Assembly: GCA_006503475.1 (NCBI GenBank)
Contig: RSEH01000394.1
Span: forward strand, 1-27,677
Origin: Stentor roeselii
Taxonomy: Eukaryota; Ciliophora; Heterotrichea; Heterotrichida; Stentoridae
Length of the DNA: 27,677 bases
Reading direction: 5' to 3'
In this document: piece after piece, positions 10,378 through 18,879 of the stretch
How the letters are laid out: every line of letters begins with the position of its first letter
How positions within the stretch are numbered: position 1 is the stretch's first letter
Notes under the pieces: generated by a model
Database searches by the model: none
What the model was told of the DNA's origin: nothing
Seen by the model: the letters and a program-made list of their open reading frames with translations, nothing else
Translations under genes and position numbers: made by a program

Positions 10378-10782
10378 TTACTTAATCTTATTAAGTGACT
10401 TACTTCTTCCTTTATCATTAAAACCTCGAAGTCCTTTAATTTTTTCAGTGCTTTTGCTAGCCTGAGTTATTTTTAATGTATTTTCCACGATTTTAGTTGC
10501 TTTCAGTATTTCAGTCTGCACTTCTTTCAAGTCTTCTCGAGGTTTCTGATTTCTATGAATAGAATTTACTATTTCTTTTGCTAAATGATTAACCGCAGAG
10601 GGATCATCTAAAGGATCAGACTTGGATTCATTGATCTTCGCTTTACTCTGACTATCTTCTAAAAGAATTTCAATACTTGCACCAATAGGGTCAGGTGTGC
10701 ATGATCGAGCAGGACGTGGAAACTGTCTTGAAAGGTTATCAGATTCGTTTAGTTTGCTTTTTTTAGATAAGCATTTCCCCAT
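10378..10782 (-). CDS. Small basic protein with acylation-type N-terminus, unknown function
   Basis: The 134-residue product begins MGKCLSKK: Gly2 followed by Cys4 and basic residues fits N-myristoylation plus palmitoylation, so attachment to a membrane is likely. The rest is polar and Ser/Lys/Glu-rich, probably mostly disordered, with a likely helix in the middle (about residues 68-110). I recognise no domain. The ATG at 10782 is the only start that keeps the acylation motif. It ends in TAA and is convergent with the Rab-like gene (67 nt) and divergent from the SF-assemblin gene (101 nt). Its first residues resemble those of the PKG-like protein at 20308 (MGKCVS). Confidence 0.6.
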   Translation of the reverse strand: MGKCLSKKSKLNESDNLSRQFPRPARSCTPDPIGASIEILLEDSQSKAKINESKSDPLDDPSAVNHLAKEIVNSIHRNQKPREDLKEVQTEILKATKIVENTLKITQASKSTEKIKGLRGFNDKGRSKSLNKIK

Positions 10783-10883
10783 GATTCATTAACAAATTCA
10801 ATCAAACTAATAACTGCTGCAAGGTCTTAGCACAAAATCATCGAAATTTAATGCTTAACCTCTTCAATAAACCCTAACAATAA

Positions 10884-11660
10884 ATGTCAATGATCGAGAC
10901 TCTTACAAAGCAACTCCACATCGAGTCCCCAACAAAGATTCGAGTTCAGCAGCTGGCAGAGCGTCTAATGTCACTTCAATCCAACCTCGAAGAAGAAAAA
11001 AACTCCCGGAGCGAGAACTTCCAAGCAAAAATCCGAGCACTAGAAAGCAAAATCGACAGTTCCTCAATGAACTTCGAGAGCAAGTTCAAATCCTTAAAAG
11101 ACCAAATGTCCAAACTCTCCTCAACCCTATCCAGCGAAAGAGCTTCAAAAGACCTTCTCGACGAGCGTAAGTCAAAAGAGTTAAAACTCGTGGAAAACAG
11201 TTTACAAATCGATTTGAACCTCTTAAAGCAAAGCCGTAAAGAAAACGAAGTAAAAACCTTAAAAGTCCTCGACGAAAAGCTCTACTCAATAAAACTCGAC
11301 ATGTCTCGTGAAAGAAAAACAAGACAAGAAGTTTACGAGCAACAATCAAGCCAACTGACAGCTTCAATTGAAAGGCTTCATTCAGTAGTTGAAGAAGAAA
11401 GTGCCAATCGAGTTGAAGGATATGAAAACCTCAACAATCAAATCATTGAAGAATTTCAGAAGTTCGAAGAAGAAGTCTTGACTGAAAAAAAAGACAGAGA
11501 CGAAGCCAATGCCGCGCTAAACAAAATGTTGGATGACATGCATGAAAGACTTGTTCAAGAACTGGTGAATGAAAGGAACGAACGAGAAAATACTGAAGAG
11601 ATCCTTTTGAAGTTACTAGAAGAGACCTGCCAACGTGTTGAAAGTAGCTTAAGAAGTTAA
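10884..11660 (+). CDS. SF-assemblin (striated-fibre / beta-giardin family)
   Basis: The product has 258 residues: a short non-helical head (about 1-25), then almost continuous charged coiled coil with no Cys-rich or globular part and no Pro after the head. Recurrent Arg/Glu-rich segments such as VNERNEREN and LEEEKNSRSE, together with the length, match SF-assemblins, which polymerise into striated rootlet fibres at basal bodies. In a ciliate, a place in kinetodesmal or other basal-body-linked fibres is expected; that part is inference. It ends in TAA, and the next start codon is only 13 nt away on the same strand. The coding strand is strongly A+C-rich in its first half. Confidence 0.9.
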   Translation: MSMIETLTKQLHIESPTKIRVQQLAERLMSLQSNLEEEKNSRSENFQAKIRALESKIDSSSMNFESKFKSLKDQMSKLSSTLSSERASKDLLDERKSKELKLVENSLQIDLNLLKQSRKENEVKTLKVLDEKLYSIKLDMSRERKTRQEVYEQQSSQLTASIERLHSVVEEESANRVEGYENLNNQIIEEFQKFEEEVLTEKKDRDEANAALNKMLDDMHERLVQELVNERNERENTEEILLKLLEETCQRVESSLRS

Positions 11661-11673
11661 TTTAAAGTGAAAA

Positions 11674-13542
11674 ATGGAAATCGCCTTGTCGACCTGCAAA
11701 GCTTTCACAGAACTATTCGGGATTTTCTTTAATTCAGTTGATAAAAGGTTCTTTGTAGTCAACGGGAATGAAGTTATTTTCTTTTATGAGTCTTCTTGGT
11801 TGCTTGAGTTCCTAATCGACCCTGTTCCTAGAGATTGTCTGAAGTTCGCTTGTGTCAGTCCCAATAACTCTTTGTTTGCTTTTCAGAATGGTCAAGGCGA
11901 AGTGGTACTTTTTATTTAGAACGTCTTGTCTGTCGCTAGTAAAGAACTAAAACCTGTCAAAAGCTTGAAAAATAAAATTCTTAAAGGATTTCTTCTAGTC
12001 TCTGGAAGAGCTGTTTACTGTGACTTAGTCGTTATCAGCAACTTGACTGTTGATTTCTTTAAAATCACTGAAAACCCTTTGAAAGTTTCACTTGTCAAGA
12101 GCTTTTCAATGATGGTCTCTGAGTTTTGGTTTGAACCTACTGAAGGTGTTCTTGTTGTGAAAGTTTTAAAGAATTCTGAATTTATCCCGTTTTTCTTGTA
12201 TCAGACGAAAGGAAGTAGCAAGTTTCAAGGGTACTCGTTTTTGACTGACCCTCGCTTTGTTGACTGTGGTTTTTTTCCTGGTCAGATAAGTTGCAATTAC
12301 TTGATGTATGAACATAAACCTCTTGATAAGGTCCAGGTTTTACTTTCTAAGATCTATGAAAGTATTTATTTAGTTTGTCTTGAAGGACTTTTCGGTGACT
12401 TAAGTCTTCAAAAAATCGACTTTGAAGGTTTTTATTCTCCTGCTATTAAAATTTCATTGAAACCTGGAGGGTACTCGTTAAGAATGACTGACAACTTGGT
12501 AGTTCTTCATAACTATGGCCCTCAAGAAAGCTATGTTTTTGATATTAAAAGAGAAAAGGATAGAGAAAAATGTATTGTTTTAGTGAAACATCGGGGAAAC
12601 TTCAATGAAACCTGTGAATGTTTTCAAGTCAAGTACCAAAGTGAACTTGACCCTCATTTGATCCCGATAGCTGAAGACCTTTACCTTGACAAAGACTTTA
12701 TTAAAATATTTCTTCTTACTCTTAGTCCTGAAGTCCTCCTGAAGGACTTCCCTGACCCAGTGGAAAAAGTTTTATTTACTTTAAAAAGAGACAAATGCTT
12801 AAAAATCGCTCTTGAGATGCTGAAGGAAAGTCTTGATCACAACACTGACGTTCAGAGACTTAGTGACTTGTTTAACATCACAAACTTCGCTTATAAGGAA
12901 ACTGCTGTTAAAAGACATCAACATAAAGGAGATGAAAGGACTGAAAGAAACTCTGTTGTCAAGAGAAACTCGAGATTTGCTGAAAATCAGCTGAAGTCCA
13001 CTGGTGGGATGATTATTTTACTGCAGTTTGATGTTTTAAACCATGTTTTTAAACCTTTTTACAAGGAAAATAAGAATTTTGAGTACTTGGCACAGGTCCT
13101 GATCACTTATATCTCATCGCTGGTCAGACAAGAACTTCATGTGCATGCCTGTCATCAGTACCTACTAACGAAAACATTGATAAAAATCAAACAGTTCAAA
13201 ACTTTGCAGAATCTTTTTCAGTATCAGATGCTTGGAAATGATGAACATTTGGCAAAACTTATTTGTAAAGTTGAGAATGGAAATGAAAAATACCCGAGTA
13301 TCTTTAATCTAGGAGTTGATATGCTTCATCGATTGAAGAAATATAATGACTTGGCTATTATTCTTGCTAGTAAAGGAGATGCTTTTGAAGCTCTTGGAAT
13401 TTTAGCGGTTTGTAAGGACCAGTATCAATTAAGTCTGCTTAGAGATATTATTTTAAAGTATCAGGATCTTGAGGTCAAAATGTTGGCGCTTGAAATGATT
13501 GATGCTTTTGAGGAAAGTGAAAAAAAGACGAATAATGAATAG
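11674..13542 (+). CDS. RMC1: RMC1 / Mic1-domain subunit of the MON1-CCZ1 Rab7 exchange factor
   Basis: Two exons, 11674-11904 and 11920-13542, joined across a 15-nt intron, give 617 residues, close to the animal RMC1 length (about 650). The N-terminal half is beta-rich, consistent with the WD-like propeller of RMC1. The C-terminal part (about residues 435-605) matches the Mic1 domain: HVHACHQYLLTKTL, then LFQYQMLGNDEHLA, then YPSIFNLGVDMLHRLKK, then ASKGDAFEALGIL. RMC1 supports MON1-CCZ1, which loads Rab7 on late endosomes and autophagosomes; this function is known from animals and inferred here. A Lys/Arg-rich insert (KRHQHKGDERTERN) lies before the Mic1 part. Without splicing, translation would end at the TAG inside the intron after 81 codons. 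It ends in TAG. Confidence 0.87.
11905..11919 (+). other. 15-nt intron in RMC1
   Basis: GTACTTTTTATTTAG starts with GTA, ends with TAG and has an A at position 10. It lies between codons (phase 0), its last three bases are an in-frame stop, and removing exactly 15 nt restores one RMC1 frame on both sides. Confidence 0.93.
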
Positions 13543-13574
13543 ATATAATTAAATAATAAATTCAATACAATTTA

Positions 13575-15218
13575 ATGGGATGCACCAATACTGTATGCGC
13601 TGTTTACGTGATGCACGAATCCGGTGAAAAACACACAAACCAGCCCTTGACCAGTTACAAAGCCTTACGAAGCTGGATCAACTCTTCCTTTCCAGACCTG
13701 TCACAGAAGCCATATAAGATCCAAACAGATTCAGTTCCTTCTCAAGTGATAAAAAATTCGCGAGACTATCTTCAGATTTACTCTAAACACTCAGGACGAT
13801 TAAATTTGAAAGTTCTATTAGACAAGCCAAAACGCTATAAACCTGAAATCTTTGAAAAGTTGTCTAACTGGATATTCAAGGTTAGGAAAGAAGGTGAGGA
13901 TGTAGAAGCGACGGGTTTTATGCTTTCACCGAAAATGTGCCTTGTTGGGATTAAAGATAATCATTTTCAGTATCATGCGCTTTTTGAAGATGGATCTACT
14001 CTTCAGTTCAAGGCTGATGGGCCAGTCGTTATTCTTCAGGATTTTTCTTTACTTGAGTTAGAAGTTACCAATGAGTGGATCTCAAAGCACATGTCATCAT
14101 CTCACATCCTTCTTGACTGCAAGTCAACCCCAATAAAACTAATAATGTTCTACTACAGCAAATCCCGTCCAATCCTTCAAGAATTCATCCTCGAAAATCC
14201 CGAAGTCTCCAAAGAATCCTTCAACATAAACCCAAAATCCATCTCATCAGCGACTCCAGGTTCTCCCTTATTTTCCGATTCAGGACATTTAATAGGAGTC
14301 TACCATTCACAAGGCAAAGCAATTCGATCCCATCACTTAATCCAAGAAATCGAGTCCAACTTTCCAAACCTCGACAAGAGTTTCCAAGAAACATTAGAAG
14401 AAACAGTGATTTTAAGCGGAATCACTCTTCACAAGTCTTCACCTTCCACAGACGACTCCTGGAAAAACATGTCAGTTTTTTTAGACACTGAAAAGTCTTC
14501 ACTGGTTTTAAGCTCAGAAGACCTGAGCCAAGGCAGTTTAGAAGCGAGAGTAGCGGCTAAGTCAGGAAGCAGCGTCGCAGTCACGCCCTTTGGAATCTTG
14601 ATTTCTGGCCAGGATGACCAGGGAGATAGAAGAAAAGCCTGGATTTTTGATGGAAAAACAATGCAAAATATCAGAAATATGAAGAAAAAACATGTAAATC
14701 ACAGTAGTATCTTTTTCAAGTCGAAGGTCTTTGTCGTCTCTGGAAGTTCTACGGCTTCTGTTGAAACTTATGATTTTCAGCTTCATGACTGGCAGGTATT
14801 CAACGCCTTGCCTAAGAAAAGAAGTTGTACCAGTCTTGCTGTGGTCTCTGATCAGCTTTTTTTAGTGGGTGGAGTGAAAAATAAGCAGAAGTTGTCGAAA
14901 TCGATACTTGTTTTAAATGACTTGCAATGGGAAAAACTTAGAGTTTCTCTACCTGCGCCTTTAGCTGGCCTGGCTGTATTCAAATCAGGTTCCAAGTCTT
15001 TAGTATTATTCGGCGGGTTTTCAGAAGGACATGAAAATAATTCAAAACTTTGGAAATTAAACCTTTCACGAGAAAAAATAAAAGAAATTTGCATAATCAA
15101 ACTAAATTCCATCTTCGGAAGCTTTCCAGTGACTTACTCAGAAGATTTAGTAACGATTTACTCAAATACCGGCAAAAAAGTCCAAATAAACCCGATTTCA
15201 CTTTCATTATTCCCCTAG
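13575..15218 (+). CDS. Trypsin-fold pseudoprotease fused to kelch repeats, acylated N-terminus
   Basis: The product has 547 residues. It begins MGCTNTVC, a possible myristoylation/palmitoylation signal. Residues about 5-80 look like a PB1/ubiquitin-like fold. Residues about 95-267 resemble a chymotrypsin-fold serine protease: an Asp motif (Asp156 in QDFSLLELE, as in DIALL) and a Ser-loop region ATPGSPLFSDSGHLIGV. The Ser position is Pro228, and the usual TAAHC block is replaced by MCLVGIKD, so no His or Ser of the triad remains. Residues about 330-530 contain kelch-like blades (VVSGS, FLVGG, VLFGG at strand ends). A binding or scaffold role is more likely than proteolysis. It ends in TAG, 17 nt from a convergent kelch gene. 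The protease-fold call is mine from motif shape. Confidence 0.7.
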   Translation: MGCTNTVCAVYVMHESGEKHTNQPLTSYKALRSWINSSFPDLSQKPYKIQTDSVPSQVIKNSRDYLQIYSKHSGRLNLKVLLDKPKRYKPEIFEKLSNWIFKVRKEGEDVEATGFMLSPKMCLVGIKDNHFQYHALFEDGSTLQFKADGPVVILQDFSLLELEVTNEWISKHMSSSHILLDCKSTPIKLIMFYYSKSRPILQEFILENPEVSKESFNINPKSISSATPGSPLFSDSGHLIGVYHSQGKAIRSHHLIQEIESNFPNLDKSFQETLEETVILSGITLHKSSPSTDDSWKNMSVFLDTEKSSLVLSSEDLSQGSLEARVAAKSGSSVAVTPFGILISGQDDQGDRRKAWIFDGKTMQNIRNMKKKHVNHSSIFFKSKVFVVSGSSTASVETYDFQLHDWQVFNALPKKRSCTSLAVVSDQLFLVGGVKNKQKLSKSILVLNDLQWEKLRVSLPAPLAGLAVFKSGSKSLVLFGGFSEGHENNSKLWKLNLSREKIKEICIIKLNSIFGSFPVTYSEDLVTIYSNTGKKVQINPISLSLFP

Positions 15219-15235
15219 GATTATTTAAATAACTA

Positions 15236-16249
15236 TTAATTCACTCCGTTTTTCTTAGAGTCATAAAGAACTTCAAACTTTTTACTTGAACAGTCAAACT
15301 GCAGGACTGAAAAGTCTAAACTTAAAAAATAAAGAAGGTTTCCGTAGCGCTTTGGAGGGTGGATGAATTTCGTGCATTCCACTGACGCTGGAAGTGAACC
15401 TTCTGTTCGAAATGTCAGGCTTCCTATGTCGAAATAAGAGCATTCACGGTTGTCTTTACCTCCTAAGATTATTATTCCTGTTTCTGCTTCGGCTGCTGCG
15501 ATGTAGTATGTTTCCCATGGCAGGGTCACGGGAAGAAGAGACCAAATTGATTGCTCGACGTTGAACACTTCGATGTTGGAAGAGTAGTTCATACCGTCTA
15601 AACCTCCGAATAGGTAGATTTTTAAATTTGCCCATTGACAGGCTGTCATTCCTGATTTTCCTGGAGTTAGGTGAGGATGGATGTATTCCCATTCTTGAGT
15701 GTTTGTGTCGTATCTCTCGCAGATACTTGAATAACCCTCGATGCTTACACCTCCTAAAATATATATATGATCGACAACCACTGTTGATGCAAAGTAATGT
15801 CTAGGAAAATTCATGGGAGCTTTTGAACGAATTTGATGTGTTGACAGGTCCATTTCAAAGTGAGTATTACCTGTTATAAAGACCGGGTCCTTACCTGGAA
15901 GCCAAAATGATATTGCTGACCAAGGAATTGTTTGGTTTTGAATTGATTCAATCACTCGGTATGGATGATGGAAGTAGTATATTTTTGGAGTTGTTATGTA
16001 GATAAACGGAGTTATTAATGTTTCGCGCTCGTGAAGAGATAGCTCGAATGAACCTGATTTTAACTCGGAGTCGTAGATTGATGAGGTTAATTCACGGTCA
16101 TTGTGAATAAATATTAAGCTTGAAGGCGTTATGCGCGTGTTTAGTAATTTGTTTATACTGTATTTCAAATGGGTCAGGGATTTTGGAGGGAAGATTGAAA
16201 CTGTTTTGTCCTTATATTTTAGAGTCAGCACTAAAGTTGATGGCTCCAT
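15236..16249 (-). CDS. Ubiquitin-like/PB1 domain plus kelch-repeat protein
   Basis: The product has 337 residues. Residues 5-72 look like a ubiquitin-like or PB1 fold (VLTLKYKDKTVSIF, later LIFIHNDREL). From about residue 95 there are kelch units with the usual double-Gly strand ends: YILGGVSIEGY, YLFGGLDGMNY, IILGGKDN, each followed by a Tyr/Trp-containing segment such as TQEWEY and QSIWSLL. Kelch propellers bind proteins; no BTB or F-box is present, so a specific role cannot be given. It ends in TAA. The gene is convergent with another kelch gene (17-nt gap) and its ATG is only 18 nt from the ATG of the divergent aldehyde dehydrogenase. Confidence 0.8.
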   Translation of the reverse strand: MEPSTLVLTLKYKDKTVSIFPPKSLTHLKYSINKLLNTRITPSSLIFIHNDRELTSSIYDSELKSGSFELSLHERETLITPFIYITTPKIYYFHHPYRVIESIQNQTIPWSAISFWLPGKDPVFITGNTHFEMDLSTHQIRSKAPMNFPRHYFASTVVVDHIYILGGVSIEGYSSICERYDTNTQEWEYIHPHLTPGKSGMTACQWANLKIYLFGGLDGMNYSSNIEVFNVEQSIWSLLPVTLPWETYYIAAAEAETGIIILGGKDNRECSYFDIGSLTFRTEGSLPASVECTKFIHPPKRYGNLLYFLSLDFSVLQFDCSSKKFEVLYDSKKNGVN

Positions 16250-16267
16250 TTATGGACTTATAATAGT
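16250..16267. promoter_or_regulatory. 18-nt spacer between two divergent start codons
   Basis: The start codons of the kelch gene (-) and the aldehyde dehydrogenase (+) are separated only by these 18 A/T-rich bases. Any promoter for either gene must lie here or inside the coding sequence of its neighbour. Both starts are supported by domain content directly after the Met. Confidence 0.6.
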
Positions 16268-17629
16268 ATGGCTCGTAAGTACCTATCAGTCAATCCATAT
16301 ACTGGAGCTTTAATGAAAGAGTTCGCGTTTTCGACTACAGACGAGGTTTTTTCAGCCATTCATAGGTCTTCAGTTGCATTTAAATCTTTTTCACAACAAA
16401 GGTTTGACTATAGAGCTATTAAGCTAAGGAAACTTGCTGAAGTCTTGACAAGTAACAAGTCCGAACTCTCTACTCTAATGACAGAAGAGATGGGTAAACC
16501 AATATCCCAATCCCTCGGCGAGATAAACAAAAGTATAGAATGCTGCAACTACTACGCTTCACACGGTGAAAACCTATTAAAGCCAGAGCAAATTCCAATA
16601 GCTAGCGAATGCTACATAAAATACGAGCCAATCGGTCCAATCTTCTCAATAATGCCATTCAACTTCCCGACCTGGATGCCTTTAAAGACATCAATTCCTC
16701 ACCTAATGGCCGGAAACACGATAATCCTAAAGCACGCTGAAAACACTCCTCAAACAGCAGACCTTCTAGAAAAACTAACAACAGAAGCAGGTCTCGTAGA
16801 CGAGTTCATAAACATCCGCCCTCATCTATCAGACATCGAAACAATAATCCGAGACCCACGGATCCAGGGTGTTAGTCTCACAGGAAGCGTCTCAGCAGGG
16901 AAGAAAGTAGCTTCCATCGCGGCAAGCGCGATGAAAAAATTCGTCATGGAACTCGGTGGAAACGACGCCTTCATCGTCCTTAAAGACGCTGACTTGCCTA
17001 AAGCAGCAAAAGCTCTTGTAATGGGAAGACTTGCAGGATGTGGACAGGTTTGCATTTCTCCGAAAAGAGCACTGGTCGTTTCTGAGGTCTACCCGGAATT
17101 TATTAAACTGGTGGAAGAAGAAATCAAAGCTTTTCAAATAACTGACCCTCTGGACCCAAAGTGCTTATTCGGGCCTATGGCCCGAATTGATTTAGTTAGT
17201 CAAGTTTATGAGCAGGTTAAAAATTCAGTCGCTGCTGGGGCGAGACTTGTTGTTGGGGGAAAGCCTGTTGGGGATTTTTTTATGCCTGCGACACTTTTAG
17301 TTGATGTACAGGAAAATATGCAGGTTTTTAAAGAGGAAGTTTTTGGACCTGTTGTTTGTGTTGCTAGGGTCAAGGATGAGGCGGAAGCTATTCAGATCAG
17401 TAATCGATCGGAATTTGGACTTAGTGCTGTTGTTTTTTCTAAAGATGTTGAAAGGGTTAAATTTGAAGTTTTTCCCAAGATTCAGGCTGGAATGGTTTTT
17501 TTAAATGAAGTCAGCAAAAGTATCGTCCAGGTTCCTTTTGGAGGGTTTAAGGGAAGTGGCGTTGGAAGGGAACTTGGAAGTATTGGAATTAAAGAATTTT
17601 GCAATGCGAAAACGGTTTATATTAGTTAG
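16268..17629 (+). CDS. NAD(P)-dependent aldehyde dehydrogenase, succinate-semialdehyde type
   Basis: The product has 453 residues, the length of the short Sad/YneI-like aldehyde dehydrogenases. Catalytic parts are intact: Asn132 in MPFNFPTW, Glu228 in MELGGNDAF and the nucleophile Cys262 in GCGQVCISPKR; the conserved KEEVFGPVV and PFGGFKGSGVGRE blocks are also present. It should oxidise an aldehyde to the acid with NAD+ or NADP+; succinate semialdehyde is the most probable substrate by family, but it is not proven. The N-terminus fits the usual (S)xNPxTG start. No targeting peptide is seen, so the enzyme is probably cytosolic. It ends in TAG, and the last 15 nt look like an intron, though the unspliced end KTVYIS is typical for the family. 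It overlaps the convergent gene by 4 nt. Confidence 0.93.
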   Translation: MARKYLSVNPYTGALMKEFAFSTTDEVFSAIHRSSVAFKSFSQQRFDYRAIKLRKLAEVLTSNKSELSTLMTEEMGKPISQSLGEINKSIECCNYYASHGENLLKPEQIPIASECYIKYEPIGPIFSIMPFNFPTWMPLKTSIPHLMAGNTIILKHAENTPQTADLLEKLTTEAGLVDEFINIRPHLSDIETIIRDPRIQGVSLTGSVSAGKKVASIAASAMKKFVMELGGNDAFIVLKDADLPKAAKALVMGRLAGCGQVCISPKRALVVSEVYPEFIKLVEEEIKAFQITDPLDPKCLFGPMARIDLVSQVYEQVKNSVAAGARLVVGGKPVGDFFMPATLLVDVQENMQVFKEEVFGPVVCVARVKDEAEAIQISNRSEFGLSAVVFSKDVERVKFEVFPKIQAGMVFLNEVSKSIVQVPFGGFKGSGVGRELGSIGIKEFCNAKTVYIS

Positions 17630-18879
17630 GATCTTTTTAAACGGTGGAATTTTAAGGCTGGGACTGATGGGTAATTTGGAGTGGTTTGGAGTTTGGATTC
17701 TTGAGATTTTTCACGTGTTGCATGGGATGGACTTGATTTTAAGTGCTTTTGGGGAAGGGGGGAAATATTGGATTTTTGGAATGGTTTGCTTTTGGGAAAT
17801 CGATAGAGTGATTCACTTCTTTGGGTTTTAGCTCTGCAGGTTTCCTTTTTGCGATCACAAACAAACCCCAAAAAGCAATTATCACAAACCATCACAATTT
17901 TACTCAAAATCTCAAACTGTTGCTTGACATCCTTTAAATCCTCACTCCTAATCCCAGGAAAAGTCTTCTTTAAAATATTTGGAAATCCAGGTGCAGCAAG
18001 TACCTGCGCTATTCTAATTTCACAAAGTCTATCAGCTTCACAAGGTATTTCACAATTTTTACACAAAATCTTTTTCTGTATACAAAGTGGACTACGACTT
18101 TTAGCAGCATTTCTTTTATAACTAACGAGTTCAGGCAAAGCACTTTTAGTTCCAATATCAATAATCTTCCCCGAGGCACACCTGACAGAAGTAGCAAATA
18201 AAAACCAAAGGTCTCCATTAACACCCTGCTTAAACAAAAGGACCATTCTAGTAGGTTTAAGTCTTTCAGCAGTGATGAAAGCGATGTGTTCTGCAAGAGC
18301 TTCTCCTACTTCATGCATAAATTTTCGAATCTCGATACTATTAAAAGGCTGAATCAAACTTTGATGGTCTTCCCCTTCAAAAGTTCCAACTTTTTCATAG
18401 ATGTCCAAAGAAGGGTTGAATAAATCGTTTTGATTTTCCCGCTTCTCGAAAAGGCAGAGATGAGGAGTCCAAATCATTTGAATTGAAGAGTTCCTGCTTC
18501 CTAAAGGGTCAATAAAACGCTGCAAAATACCCTCTGCTGGCTTTGGACGATGATGAAGGAAAGTTGGAAGGTCGGACTCGCGAAAGTACTCAATTTTGCG
18601 TAATGAGTCTGAAGTGTGAAGGAAAAAACAGACGATTCCTGATTTTGATACTTTTGAGAGAAATTTTTGCTCGATTGTCTTCGTGTTTAGGCTTTCTTTA
18701 CGACGCTTCTTGATGTAGCCTTCTTTTGATGTGAAAAACCACGCTCGGGGTTGTTGGTACTTGTAGATTATTGTGTCTGGAAGGTGAAATCCTCGAAGAC
18801 CTTTGTCTTTTTCTTGTTTTTCCCAGATTAGCTGGAAAAAGTTGTTGATCAGGCCGTCGCCTTCGATTTGATTTTCCAT
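17626..18879 (-). CDS. Unrecognised 417-residue Cys-rich, possibly DNA-binding protein
   Basis: I do not recognise the family with confidence. Residues about 30-85 contain RAWFFTSKEGYIKKRRK and later IVCFFLHTSD, faintly like the CG-1 domain (KDGYxWKKRK... CYxHS) of CAMTA transcription factors. Residues about 270-300 hold a Cys cluster (CIQKKILCKNCEIPCEADRLC), followed near 340 by a second CDNC pair, so zinc binding is possible. The last ~65 residues are Ser/Lys/Pro-rich and probably disordered. The ATG at 18879 gives a folded-looking N-terminus. It ends in TAA, which overlaps the TAG of the aldehyde dehydrogenase. I am sure it is a gene because of its length, but not of its role. Confidence 0.65.
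   Translation of the reverse strand: MENQIEGDGLINNFFQLIWEKQEKDKGLRGFHLPDTIIYKYQQPRAWFFTSKEGYIKKRRKESLNTKTIEQKFLSKVSKSGIVCFFLHTSDSLRKIEYFRESDLPTFLHHRPKPAEGILQRFIDPLGSRNSSIQMIWTPHLCLFEKRENQNDLFNPSLDIYEKVGTFEGEDHQSLIQPFNSIEIRKFMHEVGEALAEHIAFITAERLKPTRMVLLFKQGVNGDLWFLFATSVRCASGKIIDIGTKSALPELVSYKRNAAKSRSPLCIQKKILCKNCEIPCEADRLCEIRIAQVLAAPGFPNILKKTFPGIRSEDLKDVKQQFEILSKIVMVCDNCFLGFVCDRKKETCRAKTQRSESLYRFPKSKPFQKSNISPLPQKHLKSSPSHATREKSQESKLQTTPNYPSVPALKFHRLKRS

Noticed and set aside
13298-13312. GTATCTTTAATCTAG in RMC1: 15 nt, GTA start, A at position 10, TAG end, so a possible fourth intron
   Set aside because: It encodes SIFNL within the conserved Mic1 block YPxxxxLxxDMLxRL, which aligns without a gap to the animal protein as I recall it; removing it would damage that block.
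16275-16289. GTAAGTACCTATCAG at the start of the aldehyde dehydrogenase as an intron
   Set aside because: It ends in CAG instead of TAG, and its removal would shorten the normal SVNPYTG family N-terminus; the unspliced reading is better.
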